64,000 nucleotides of DNA from Yinghuangia soli (lineage in GTDB: Bacteria > Actinomycetota > Actinomycetes > Streptomycetales > Streptomycetaceae): positions 180,565 to 244,564 of the forward strand of contig NZ_JAKFHA010000004.1 of the NCBI RefSeq assembly GCF_021502675.1. Reading direction: 5' to 3'. The translations under genes were made by a program, and so were the position numbers. Each line of letters opens with the position of its first letter. The stretch's first letter is position 1. The notes below the pieces were generated by a model that saw nothing but the letters and a program-made list of their open reading frames with translations, was not told the origin of the DNA and ran no database searches. Positions 7,448 through 16,075 of the stretch are shown in pieces.

Positions 7448-9355
7448 GTGGGCAGGTCAAGGCGACGGATTCCCTCGGTGGTGCCAGTGGCGCTGTCCGT
7501 CGTGGTCGCGGTCGCGCTCACCGGATGCAGCGGCGGTGGCGGGGACGGCAAGGACGCCTCGGAGCAGACCGCCAAGGACTTCCTTGCCAAGTGGCAGGCC
7601 GGCGACATCGCCGGCGCCGCCGCCCTGACGGACGACCAGGCCAAGGCGAGCGCGCAGCTCGACGCGGCGCGCCAGCAGCTCCAGCTGAAGTCCGGCGAGT
7701 ACGTGCCCGGCGCGTACACCAAGGGCAGCGGCGACAAGCCCGGCACGCTCGCGTACAAGTCGAAGATCATGGTCGGCGGCATCGCGCAGCCGGTCGAGTT
7801 CGACGCCGTGGTGCCCGTGGTCAAGAAGGACGACAAGCCGGTCGTGCACTGGCAGTCCACGATCGTGCACCCGCAGTACGCCGAGGGCAGCAAGTTCGTG
7901 AACTCGCGCAAGCTGCCCGACCGCGCCTCGATCCTGGACCGCCAGGGCAACCAGCTGGCCGGCTCGTCGCCGGTCGTCGCGATCAGCCTGTGGCCCGCCA
8001 AGATGGGCGCCAACGCGGACGCCATCTACGCGGAGCTGTCCAAGCCGCTGTACGACGTGGACGTGCCCAAGCTCAAGGAGCGGGTGGCCAAGACCGCGAA
8101 CCAGGACCAGGCCGTCGAGGTCGTCTCGCTCAAGAAGGACGTCTTCGAGTCGCAGGCCCGCGCCAAGCTCGCGCCGTTCGCGCCGGGCGTGCAGATCAAG
8201 GAGACGACGCAGCAGACGGCGCTGGCCGCCAAGCAGCTCGTCGGTACCACGGGCGCCGCGACCGCCGAGATCCTGGCGAAGAAGGGCTACGAGAACGCCG
8301 GGGCCGGCGACACCGTGGGCACCTCCGGCCTGCAGGCCCGCTACCAGGGCACGCTGGGCGGCACCGCGACCTCGAAGCTCACCATCGAGGGGCCGAACAA
8401 GCAGCCGGTGGCGACTCTGGTGGACATCCAGGGCAAGCCGGGCACTCCGGTCAAGACGACCATCGACAAGCGCCTGCAGGAGCTCGCCGAGCAGTCGGTG
8501 AAGATCTCCTCGGACAAGAACGCCGCGCTGGTCGCCATCGACACCAAGACCGGCGAGATCCTGGCCGCCGCGAACAACCCGCCGACCGGACAGAACCGCG
8601 CCTTCGAGGGCCACTACGCGCCCGGTTCGACGTTCAAGACGGTCACCGCGGCCGCGCTGCTGCAGGCCGGCCTCAAGCCGTCCGACCCGGCGCCGTGCGT
8701 CGCCACCGTGGTCGTCAACGGCCAGACCTTCAAGAACTACGACGCGCTCGACCCCATCCCGAACGCCGACTTCGGCACCGACTTCGCGATGTCGTGCAAC
8801 ACCGGCTTCATCGACCAGCGCAGCAAGCTGCAGAACGACTCGCTGGCCAAGGTCGCCAAGGACGTCTTCGGCATCGGCGATGCGTGGGACGTCGGCGCCA
8901 GCACCTTCGACGGCTCGGTGCCCGCCGCGACGAGCGCGAACGAGCTGTCCGCGTCGATGATCGGCCAGGGCAAGGTCCAGGCCAGCCCGCTGGTCATGGC
9001 CTCGGTCGCGGCCACCGTCGACTCCGGCACGTTCAACCAGCCGGTCCTGGTGACCGAGCCCGCGCTGCCCGGCCGGGTGGCCGCCAAGCCCGTCGACCCG
9101 GCGCTGGCCCAGGAGCTCAAGGGCCTCATGCAGCGCGTCGTGCAGAGCGGCACCGCGCAGGGCCCGCTGTCCGGTTCGGGCGCCGAGGGCGCCAAGACCG
9201 GCACCGCGGAGTTCTCCGAGGGCGGCGCGACCCTGACCAACGGCTGGATGATCGCCTTCAAGGGCGACATCGCGGTCGCGGTCATCGTGGAGAAGGGCAA
9301 GTCCGGCGGCGTCGCGGCCGGTCCGCTCGTCAAGGCGTTCCTCAGCGGCGTCTGA
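7448..9355 (+). CDS. Lipid-anchored penicillin-binding protein (MecA-N / transpeptidase)
   Basis: A 635-residue class B-type PBP that cross-links peptidoglycan outside the membrane. A signal peptide ends in lipobox ALTGC with Cys27. An NTF2-like MecA-N domain (about 40-150) and a dimerisation region precede the transpeptidase domain. Active-site motifs are intact: S394-T-F-K397, S449-C-N451 and K583-T-G585. The MecA-N domain resembles that of staphylococcal PBP2a-like proteins but is common in actinobacterial PBPs, so resistance should not be inferred from it. The GTG at 7448 has AGGAGG about 7 nt upstream. A strong terminator follows, so it is probably monocistronic. Confidence 0.93.
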   Translation: MGRSRRRIPSVVPVALSVVVAVALTGCSGGGGDGKDASEQTAKDFLAKWQAGDIAGAAALTDDQAKASAQLDAARQQLQLKSGEYVPGAYTKGSGDKPGTLAYKSKIMVGGIAQPVEFDAVVPVVKKDDKPVVHWQSTIVHPQYAEGSKFVNSRKLPDRASILDRQGNQLAGSSPVVAISLWPAKMGANADAIYAELSKPLYDVDVPKLKERVAKTANQDQAVEVVSLKKDVFESQARAKLAPFAPGVQIKETTQQTALAAKQLVGTTGAATAEILAKKGYENAGAGDTVGTSGLQARYQGTLGGTATSKLTIEGPNKQPVATLVDIQGKPGTPVKTTIDKRLQELAEQSVKISSDKNAALVAIDTKTGEILAAANNPPTGQNRAFEGHYAPGSTFKTVTAAALLQAGLKPSDPAPCVATVVVNGQTFKNYDALDPIPNADFGTDFAMSCNTGFIDQRSKLQNDSLAKVAKDVFGIGDAWDVGASTFDGSVPAATSANELSASMIGQGKVQASPLVMASVAATVDSGTFNQPVLVTEPALPGRVAAKPVDPALAQELKGLMQRVVQSGTAQGPLSGSGAEGAKTGTAEFSEGGATLTNGWMIAFKGDIAVAVIVEKGKSGGVAAGPLVKAFLSGV

Positions 9356-9388
9356 TCCCCGCGCACACCACCGCACATCACGCGGACG

Positions 9389-9420
9389 CGGCCCCGGTGC
9401 TCCGGCACCGGGGCCGTTTC
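9389..9420 (+). terminator. Intrinsic terminator
   Basis: CGGCCCCGGTGC (9389-9400), loop TCCG, and GCACCGGGGCCG (9405-9416) form a perfect 12-bp stem. It is followed by a T-rich stretch (TTTCCGTTTCC), unusually canonical for this GC content. It lies between convergent genes. Confidence 0.88.
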
Positions 9421-9463
9421 CGTTTCCATTCCCGTCCCCGGTGCCGTGCGGGCCGCCGCGTCC

Positions 9464-10501
9464 TCAGTGCCGGGGGTACGAGCCGTGCGCCCGGGCCGCC
9501 GCGGCCTGCTCCAGCGCGGTCCGCAGGAACGCCGCGGCATCCGCGCTCTCGACGGGGTCCGCGGACAGCAGCGGGCCCAGCAGCTCGGTCACCGCGACCA
9601 CCGGCGGTCCCACGCCCGCGAGTTCGGCCAGCGACTGGGCGGACACCGCAAGATCCGGGCCCTCGCCGCGCCGGGCCAGCCGGTAGCGGCGGAACAGCCC
9701 CTTGCGGTCCGGGAGATAGGCGCCGTTGAGCTCGCGGGCCAGGCGTACCGCGGTCTCCGAGGGCATCTCGGCGGGCCACTCGCGCAGTTCGAAACCCGCG
9801 GCGGGAGGCTGCGCATGCCCGTTCCGCGGCGCGCTGCCGCTCCCGTTGCCGCTGTTGTCGCCGGTGCCGTGCTGCGCGGCGTCCGCGACCGCGACCGCGC
9901 TGTCGAGCAGCCGGTCCACCAGCAGCGGTCCGAGCCGCTCGGGCGGCAACGACGCGGCGTGGATCGGGGGATGGCGCTGCATCAGGTCGAACCACCGGGA
10001 TCCCACCACGCGCAGGATGCCGTGGTACGTCGGCCGCCACGCCTCGTCGGCCGGCGCCGGCGTGATGGTGCGCAGCACCGTGTCGCGGCGCTCGCAGCGG
10101 GCCATCAGCCGGTGCGCGATGCGCCGGTCGCCCGGATCGGGGGAGCGCGACAGGTGCTCCAGCTCGATCGACACGTCCGGATCCGCCACGTCCACGAGCG
10201 CCTCGAGCGCGGCCCGGCGCCGCGGCCCCGGGGTCGCGGCGAAGGCGCGCACCCACATCACCACGGCCGGATTCGCGCTGCCCGCCGCGGTGCGCACGAG
10301 ATCGGGGAACAGCTCGGGCTCGGCCACCGACAGCGCGTCCATCAGGGTGACCGAAAAGCGCGGCTGCAACTGTTCGGGCACCGCCACGCACACCAGGATC
10401 GCGAGCAGGTCCGCCCGGGTCGCGGCGTCCGGGTGGGACGCGGCGAGGTCCAGCAGACGCTCGGCGGACTCGGGTGCGAGCGGTTCGCACACGTCGATCA
10501 C
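9464..10501 (-). CDS. HEAT-like helical protein of unknown function
   Basis: A 345-residue, Ala/Leu-rich, mostly helical protein. The N-terminal two-thirds look like degenerate HEAT/ARM-type helical pairs. A Gly/Ser/Asn linker at about 210-225 breaks the helical pattern, and a second helical segment follows. It has no signal peptide or membrane span. The GTG at 10501 is preceded by GGGAGG at about 7 nt. It is divergent from the small gene at 10745 and shares the palindromic control region with it. I cannot assign a biochemical role; a scaffold or adaptor is possible. Confidence 0.7.
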   Translation of the reverse strand: MIDVCEPLAPESAERLLDLAASHPDAATRADLLAILVCVAVPEQLQPRFSVTLMDALSVAEPELFPDLVRTAAGSANPAVVMWVRAFAATPGPRRRAALEALVDVADPDVSIELEHLSRSPDPGDRRIAHRLMARCERRDTVLRTITPAPADEAWRPTYHGILRVVGSRWFDLMQRHPPIHAASLPPERLGPLLVDRLLDSAVAVADAAQHGTGDNSGNGSGSAPRNGHAQPPAAGFELREWPAEMPSETAVRLARELNGAYLPDRKGLFRRYRLARRGEGPDLAVSAQSLAELAGVGPPVVAVTELLGPLLSADPVESADAAAFLRTALEQAAAARAHGSYPRH

Positions 10502-10664
10502 GCGACAACCTCCCGGCGTCCGGGTTCCTCTTGGGTCTCCCCTTGAGTGGTACCCGCCCGCGGCCCTGCGTCATGCCCTTCCGGTCCGCCAACCCGGTTT
10601 CCGGACCGGAAGGGCGGGCAACACCGGAGTCATCCGGCCGGCCGCTCAAGAACGGTGCCGAATC

Positions 10665-10704
10665 TGTCGATAGGTGTCGATAAGTATCGACAAGTGTCCA
10701 AATA
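10665..10704. promoter_or_regulatory. Palindromic operator inside a 10-bp periodic repeat
   Basis: TGTCGATAAGTATCGACA (10675-10692) is a perfect 8-2-8 palindrome. It lies in four degenerate 10-nt steps starting at 10665, 10675, 10685 and 10695 (TGTCGATAGG, TGTCGATAAG, TATCGACAAG, TGTCCAAATA). A 10-bp period places each half-site on the same helical face. It is an AT-rich island between divergent genes at 10501 and 10745, so it probably controls one or both. Confidence 0.6.
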
Positions 10705-10744
10705 TTGCCGGGTGGCGACGCCCGCATCCGAACGGAGAACTCGC

Positions 10745-10975
10745 ATGTCGAACAACGTGACCCTGGTCGCCCGCGTCCCGGTCCTGCGCTCCACGGATGC
10801 GGAACGACCGGTGGAACTGCGCTTCGGACCGCACACCGACGAGGAGGGCCGCCCCACCGAGGAATGGACCGTGGAGCGCCTCACGCTCGCCCAGGCGGCC
10901 CACCTCGTCGAGGACCTCGCGGCCATGCTCGGCATCCCGGTCGGCGGCCCGCCGGACCTCCGCGTGGTGAGCTGA
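10745..10975 (+). CDS. Small conserved-looking protein of unknown function
   Basis: A 76-residue soluble acidic protein. An N-terminal beta-rich half (VTLVARVPVL, then VELRFGP) is followed by an amphipathic helix around LTLAQAAHLVEDLAAMLG. The ATG at 10745 is preceded by CGGAGA about 6 nt upstream. Codon use matches the surrounding genes, supporting it as real. It is the first gene after the palindromic control region at 10665-10704 and may be its target. I recognise no family. Confidence 0.68.
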   Translation: MSNNVTLVARVPVLRSTDAERPVELRFGPHTDEEGRPTEEWTVERLTLAQAAHLVEDLAAMLGIPVGGPPDLRVVS

Positions 10976-11071
10976 CCCGCCGTCACCGCGCTTGCGCCAG
11001 TCGGGTGGTTGGCGCGACCGGGCCGTCGAGGTCCGCCGGAGACAGCCCCCGGCCGCTCCACAATGTGGCGC

Positions 11072-11578
11072 GTGACCAGCAGCAAGACCGGGGCCGGCGC
11101 CGGTGCGGCACGTCGTGCCGGGCACGCCCCGCTTCACCCCCATGTCCCTGCCGCGCCCGACCGGAAGCGGGCGCGGACCGACGAACCCGCGCCCCCCGAG
11201 GCGCGGGTTCCCGGACCCGCCCCCGAACCCGCCGACGAGTCGCTGCCCGGCTCCGGCACCCCCGCCGACCTGCGCAGCACCCCCGAACTCGCGCGCCCGC
11301 ACCGGCGCATGCGGCCGCCCCGCGTCCGCATGCGCCTGCCGGACGGCCAGCACCTCGACGTGACCCTCGTCAGCTGGCACCAGTACCGCGACGGCACCTG
11401 GCGGGCCCGCGTCAGCTGGCCGGTCTGGGGCGCCGTGGCGCACGCCGGCGAGGTCCAGACGAGGACCTGCGCACAGGAGGCGTACGTCCCGGCCCGTATG
11501 CTCACCCCGCTGCCCGGAGAGGACTACCGGGCGGTACGCCGGCACCGGCCGCGGATCAGTTTTCCGCGACAAGCCTGA
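11072..11578 (+). CDS. Hypothetical protein
   Basis: A protein of about 168 residues, with a disordered Pro/Ala/Arg-rich N-terminal half and a compact basic C-terminal half (from about residue 75) containing several Trp and Arg residues in a beta-type pattern (VTLVSWHQYRDGTWRARVSW). The GTG at 11072 fits a leaderless start: a -10-like CACAAT at 11059-11064 ends 7 nt before it, and there is no Shine-Dalgarno sequence. The in-frame ATG at 11063 would lie inside that -10. No family is recognised and no operon partner is evident. Confidence 0.55.
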   Translation: MTSSKTGAGAGAARRAGHAPLHPHVPAAPDRKRARTDEPAPPEARVPGPAPEPADESLPGSGTPADLRSTPELARPHRRMRPPRVRMRLPDGQHLDVTLVSWHQYRDGTWRARVSWPVWGAVAHAGEVQTRTCAQEAYVPARMLTPLPGEDYRAVRRHRPRISFPRQA

Positions 11579-11753
11579 AACGGGCCCCCGAGGCCCTACA
11601 GTCGGGCGACGAAGCCGCCGCGTCCCGCCCCGCCACGGGCGGGCCGCGAGGCCTCGTGGACGTCGTCCGGCGTTCATGTCCGTGAAATCCTGTTGCCCCC
11701 TGATCCGGCGCGTCGGATCCTGGCGACATGTTCGATCCAGCCAGGAACAAGTC

Positions 11754-13202
11754 ATGACCAGTCGGGCACGTGCCGCGTACGAGTCGGCGGACCCCGCCGA
11801 TGCCGCAGGCACCCCGGCCGGCCACCCGCTGCAGTCCGACCTGCTCGCGCAGCTGCGCAGCGGCCACGGGGAGGGCGCCCGCCGGGCGCTCGCCGCCGAC
11901 GGCCCCGCCGCGCGCGCCGAGGTGGCCGCCGCACTCGATTCGTGCGTCCTCCGCGATCCGCGCGCCGTCCCGGCGACCGAATCGCGCTCCCTCTACTACG
12001 CACGCCTGTACCACCGGCTCGACGCCCCCCTCGACGCCCTGTCCGCGCACCTGCTGTGCGACGCCGACTGGGAGGACGAGGACGCCGAGCGCACCGCCTT
12101 GCCCTTGGCCGTGCTGGGCAACTTGGCCCGATTCGGCCGCACCGACGCCGTCGACCTGCTGCGCGCCTACGCCGCGGAAGGCCGCGACTGGACCCTCGCC
12201 CTGGAGCAGTTGGCGCACGCCGCCGACCCGCACGCGCTCACCGGCATGCTCGCGCTCGCCCTGGAACGGGCCGATGACGAGGAGCTGTACGAGTGCGTGC
12301 GCCGAGGTACCGGCATGCGCCCGTGGCGCATGTGGGGCTTCGCCAACGTGCGCATGCGGCGCATCGTGGAGAAGGTCGACCTCGACTGGTGGCGCTGGGA
12401 GCTGGCCCGCGGCAAGGCCGCCGCCCCCGAGCCCCGGCCCGCCGCCACGGTCGACCAGGTCCTGTCCGAGGCGGCCTCGAGCCCGCGCCGCAGCACGGTC
12501 TGCGGCAGAAGGCTCGCGACCCTCGCCACCCCCGAGCACCGCGGCCTGATCCTCGCCACCGCCTGGTCCGGCGCCGCGGGCGCCCGCATCGCGGCACTGC
12601 GCTACCTGGGCGACGTCGGCGACCCGGCCCTCCTGGACCTGGCCGAGACCGCGCTGGGCGCGCAGACCCCCGCACCCGTGCGCCAGGCCGCCGTGCAGGC
12701 GGTGGGCGCGCTGCGCAGCGGCGAGGCCGTCCTCCGCGCCCGGCGCTGGATGGGCGCCGACGGCCCCTTGGGCGAGGTCGCCGTCCGCATACTGGCCGGC
12801 GCCGGCGAATCCGCCGACGGACCCGCCCTCATCGCGGCCCTGCAGCGATGTCGGACCGCGGCCGCCGACGACCGCTTCACCCTGACCGACCTCGTGGACG
12901 GCATCGGCAGACTCGGCCTCACCGAGGCCCTCGACCCGGTCCGCGACGTCTACCGGGCCAGCCCCTGGGCCGGGCTGCGGTCCCGCGCCGTGGACGCCCT
13001 GGCCCGCATAGAGCCCGACTTCACCGCCACCACCGCGGTGGACTGCCTGTGGGACTGCGAGGCCGAGACCCGGCTCACCGCCGTCGAATGGGCCGACCTG
13101 AAGGTCGCCGGCGTACCCGACCGGCTCCGCGAACTCGCCCGCGACCCCGCGGAGGACGACGAGGTCCGCGAGGCGGCCCGGCAGCGGCTCGCCGCCGTGT
13201 GA
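11754..13202 (+). CDS. HEAT-repeat protein
   Basis: A 482-residue soluble protein made of helical pairs. Several repeats in the second half have the HEAT/PBS-lyase-like pattern (ALRYLGDVGDPALLDLAE, AVQAVGALRSGEAVLRARRW), consistent with a scaffold or adaptor. The ATG at 11754 has AGGAA about 6 nt upstream. It lies directly upstream of the condensin-like operon, but a hairpin (13255-13280) and a separate promoter lie between, so co-transcription is doubtful. A functional link to that operon is suggested only by adjacency. Confidence 0.78.
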   Translation: MTSRARAAYESADPADAAGTPAGHPLQSDLLAQLRSGHGEGARRALAADGPAARAEVAAALDSCVLRDPRAVPATESRSLYYARLYHRLDAPLDALSAHLLCDADWEDEDAERTALPLAVLGNLARFGRTDAVDLLRAYAAEGRDWTLALEQLAHAADPHALTGMLALALERADDEELYECVRRGTGMRPWRMWGFANVRMRRIVEKVDLDWWRWELARGKAAAPEPRPAATVDQVLSEAASSPRRSTVCGRRLATLATPEHRGLILATAWSGAAGARIAALRYLGDVGDPALLDLAETALGAQTPAPVRQAAVQAVGALRSGEAVLRARRWMGADGPLGEVAVRILAGAGESADGPALIAALQRCRTAAADDRFTLTDLVDGIGRLGLTEALDPVRDVYRASPWAGLRSRAVDALARIEPDFTATTAVDCLWDCEAETRLTAVEWADLKVAGVPDRLRELARDPAEDDEVREAARQRLAAV

Positions 13203-13254
13203 CCCGCCGCCCGGCGGCTGCGCCGATCGGGTAGCCTGACCGCTCGGCCGAACG

Positions 13255-13280
13255 GCCGACCGCCCCTTGGGCCGGTCGGC
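13255..13280 (+). terminator. Hairpin between HEAT gene and condensin-like operon
   Basis: GCCGACCG (13255-13262) pairs with CGGTCGGC (13273-13280), and the inner CCC/GGG extends the stem past a C-C mismatch. It lies about 50 nt after the HEAT-gene stop. Confidence 0.55.
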
Positions 13281-13337
13281 GCAATGCGGTCCCGGCGACA
13301 CCGGCGAGGCCTGGCCGGGAGTGTCCCCCCGACGCTC

Positions 13338-13343
13338 TACTCT
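13338..13343 (+). promoter_or_regulatory. -10 element for a leaderless condensin-like operon transcript
   Basis: TACTCT fits the TANNNT actinobacterial -10 consensus and ends 8 nt before the GTG at 13352, which has no Shine-Dalgarno sequence. This supports a leaderless mRNA starting at or near that GTG. Confidence 0.5.
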
Positions 13344-13351
13344 TGTCGACC

Positions 13352-15118
13352 GTGACCGTTTCCGCCCAGGCTGCCCGTGTTGGCACCCCCGCCATCCCCG
13401 GGGCCGCGCCGTACCGCGCCGGGGTCACCGAGGACGGCCTCGCCCGGCGCCTGAAGGCCCTCGCCTGCACCGCGCCGCTGCACGACCTGGAAGCGCGCAA
13501 GGCCAACCTGGCCGGCGAGTACTCGGTCTACGCCATGGCCGAACTCGGCCTCACCGCGATCGACCTGGTCACCGTGACCATGGACTTCGACACCGGCGCG
13601 GACCACGAAGAGGTCGTCGCGCGGCTGCGCCCCCGGGTCGCCGCGCAGGCCCCCGACCGCGGCCCCGCCGAGCACGAGCGGGTGGCCCGCTGGGTCCTCG
13701 AGAGCCTCATCAACGTCGGCAGCGTCGACCGCGGCTTCCGCGCGGTCTACGGCACCTGGACCCAGGCCGACGGCTACGTCCGCCGCGACTACGACTTCAA
13801 GCTCCTCGAAGAAGTCCCCGGCCCGGACGGCGACATCTTCCTGCGGGCCACCGACGAGGCGGTCAACGTCCTGGTCGGCGCCCTCGACACGGACGTCACC
13901 AGCGCGCAGATCGCCGCCGAGGTCAAACTCGAGCACCTCATCCGCCGCGGCCGCCTGGCCGAGGCCAGGTTCGCCGCCGAGCAGGCCCGCTACCGGACCG
14001 TGCAGTACGCCGAGACGCTGCGCCGCGCCCTGGAGGCCACCCGCCGCAACGTCCGCGCGGTCGACTGGCTCAAGGCCGTGCCCGACCTGATAGACGAGGC
14101 ACTCGACCACGTCGCCGAGCGCTACCGGCACGAGAACGCCATCCTCACCAACATCCGCCGCGCCCGCGACGAGGCCGAGGAACCCGAGCACAAGCGCAGC
14201 GCCGCCGAACTGGTCGACATCGTCCAGGACTGCATCCGCCGCCACACCCAGCTGCAGACCCGCCTCATGGAGGCCGGGCCGCTCTTCCGCGCGGAGCAGG
14301 ACCGGCAGGCGTTCGCGGCCCGCCCGCAGCGCCCCGGGCTGGACCTGTACGGGCAGCTGCTGCGCCCGGTCCTCGAACTGCCCGTGGGCGACGCGCGGGC
14401 CGTCACCGACCGGTTCTTCGCGGCCGGCACCGGCCTGCGCACCCCGGTCGCGGTCCGCCTGCACGACCTCACCGAACTGCTGCTCACCCCGCCCGTCGAG
14501 CGCGAGCACCTGGGCGCCGAGGTGCCCGAGCCGGACCTGGTGGCGACCCCGGACGACAGCCGCTTCAGCGAGGCCCAGCACGACGCCGCGGCCGCGCTGC
14601 TCGACCTGCCGCCGGACGCCCCGCGCCGGCTGTCCGGCCTCCTCGCCGAGGCCCGCGCGGGCGACCCCGACCTGCCGTACCTGGTCGCCCTGCTGGCCTT
14701 CCACGCGGCCTCCCCGCCGGTCGGCACCGCGCTGCGCCAGGGCGACCGGTCCCTGCTGGTCGCCATCGACGACGGCGTGATCCTGGACGACCCCGAGGTC
14801 GGCGGCGCCGACCTGATCGTGGGCACCGCCCTTCTGGCCGCCGAAGGCGAGCCCCAGGGGGTCGATGCCGCGGGTCCGACGGAGTCCGCCCCCGCGATGC
14901 TGCCGGACGCCGCCTTCGAGGTACCCCTGCACTCCGACGCGGTACGCCCGCCCGGCGCGCTCCCGCGCGCCGACGCGCCAGGCCCCGCGGCGGAACTCGC
15001 GGGGGAGCCGGCGCAGCCGGCCGGCGTCCCGAACCCGGGTGGTGCGGTTCAGGATTCCCCTTCCGAGCCCGGCGCGCCGGGCCCGGATGACCCCATCGAC
15101 AGGCGGAACCGCGCGTGA
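13352..15118 (+). CDS. Kleisin/MukF-JetA-like subunit of a condensin-like complex
   Basis: A 588-residue soluble protein and first gene of a three-gene operon. Residues about 20-150 could be a winged-helix-type N-terminal domain. A long helical, charged region follows (about 190-330), and the C-terminal 100 residues are Pro/Ala/Gly-rich and probably disordered. I call it kleisin-like mainly from context: it is the largest non-ATPase partner of a MukE-like gene and a giant SMC-like ATPase in the order of MukF-E-B, MksF-E-B and JetA-B-C. Its stop overlaps the next GTG in a GTGA. In this class the protein would bridge the ATPase heads. Sequence similarity to JetA/MukF is not obvious by eye, so the family call is an inference. 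Confidence 0.65.
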   Translation: MTVSAQAARVGTPAIPGAAPYRAGVTEDGLARRLKALACTAPLHDLEARKANLAGEYSVYAMAELGLTAIDLVTVTMDFDTGADHEEVVARLRPRVAAQAPDRGPAEHERVARWVLESLINVGSVDRGFRAVYGTWTQADGYVRRDYDFKLLEEVPGPDGDIFLRATDEAVNVLVGALDTDVTSAQIAAEVKLEHLIRRGRLAEARFAAEQARYRTVQYAETLRRALEATRRNVRAVDWLKAVPDLIDEALDHVAERYRHENAILTNIRRARDEAEEPEHKRSAAELVDIVQDCIRRHTQLQTRLMEAGPLFRAEQDRQAFAARPQRPGLDLYGQLLRPVLELPVGDARAVTDRFFAAGTGLRTPVAVRLHDLTELLLTPPVEREHLGAEVPEPDLVATPDDSRFSEAQHDAAAALLDLPPDAPRRLSGLLAEARAGDPDLPYLVALLAFHAASPPVGTALRQGDRSLLVAIDDGVILDDPEVGGADLIVGTALLAAEGEPQGVDAAGPTESAPAMLPDAAFEVPLHSDAVRPPGALPRADAPGPAAELAGEPAQPAGVPNPGGAVQDSPSEPGAPGPDDPIDRRNRA

Positions 15119-16017
15119 CCGACCCCAGCAGCTCCTCCACCTCCTTCCCCGGCCAGGACCGGCACGCGTCCCCGGGCGGCAGCCCCGCCGCGGCGCCGAT
15201 CACCTCCGCGGACGTCAGCGACGCCGCCCGGCTCGTCGCGTTCGGCCTGCAGCCCAAGCTGCTGCCCGCGCGCGACGCCGAGTACGCCGAGCTGGTGCGC
15301 CGGCACCGCGAGGACCCGCGCTTCGCCTCGCTCTGCGATGCGGTCGCCGCCGGGCTCGGCCTGGTCGTCCTCGAAGTGTCGCCGCGCGCCGGCATGGCGG
15401 TCACCGCCGCCGAGGACTCCGTCTTCGCGGTCCGGATGAGCGACTACGCCCGGCGCGCGTCCACCGAGTCCGCCGACCGCTTCCTGCACGGCCTGGCCCA
15501 TCTGGCCATAGCGGCACTGGCGTTCCCGCGCCCCGAGGACCTCGCCGAGGACTCCTACGTGGGCCGCATCAGCGTGCACGGCGTCGACGCCTTCGTCCGG
15601 CAGGCCTGCCGGCGCCTCGAGGAGCGCGCCGAGCAGAGCGGCGAGAACATCGACCCGGCCGTCGACGCCCCCGGGCTGGAAGCCGCCTGGCGCGTGTACG
15701 CCCGGCGCAGCGCCACCGGGGCGACCAAGGACGCCCGGCGGCTGTCCGCCTCGACCGTCGGCATCGTCGGCAAGGCCGTCGCGTTCCTGGTCGACTCCGG
15801 CTTCCTGCAGCGCGTCTCCGACGAGGCGGGCGGCACCTACCGCACCACCGCCCGCTACCAGCTCCAGGTCCGCGACATGGCCGGCAGCGCGGCGATGAGC
15901 GAACTGCTCGAACTGGGCGTCGTCCCGGTGTCGGACGGCAGCGCGACACTGGTGCCGCCCACCGACGACGCGGGCGAGCTGGTGCCCGGCGCGGGACTGC
16001 CGTTCCACGGCGTCTGA
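15115..16017 (+). CDS. MukE/JetB-like winged-helix subunit
   Basis: A 300-residue soluble protein that starts at GTG 15115, overlapping the previous stop by 4 nt, so translation is coupled. After a Ser/Ala-rich tail it has two probable winged-helix units (about 70-165 and 175-265); the second ends with a wing-like pattern (VDSGFLQRVSDEAGGTYRTT). Two tandem winged helices are typical of MukE/MksE/JetB, which bind the kleisin. The assignment rests on predicted fold, size and operon position between the kleisin-like and SMC-like genes. Confidence 0.65.
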   Translation: MTDPSSSSTSFPGQDRHASPGGSPAAAPITSADVSDAARLVAFGLQPKLLPARDAEYAELVRRHREDPRFASLCDAVAAGLGLVVLEVSPRAGMAVTAAEDSVFAVRMSDYARRASTESADRFLHGLAHLAIAALAFPRPEDLAEDSYVGRISVHGVDAFVRQACRRLEERAEQSGENIDPAVDAPGLEAAWRVYARRSATGATKDARRLSASTVGIVGKAVAFLVDSGFLQRVSDEAGGTYRTTARYQLQVRDMAGSAAMSELLELGVVPVSDGSATLVPPTDDAGELVPGAGLPFHGV

Positions 16018-16075
16018 CCTCCGCGGCCCGCGCCCCGACCCCTGTCCCTGCTGAAGCGAGAGAAGACCGCCACCG

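Noticed and set aside
7448-9355. Reading the MecA-N penicillin-binding protein as a methicillin-resistance gene
   Set aside because: The N-terminal domain is common in actinobacterial PBPs; no resistance cassette or mobile element surrounds it.
10990-11015. Short hairpin after the small gene at 10745
   Set aside because: Only a 6-bp stem with a long loop and no T-run; too weak to call a terminator.
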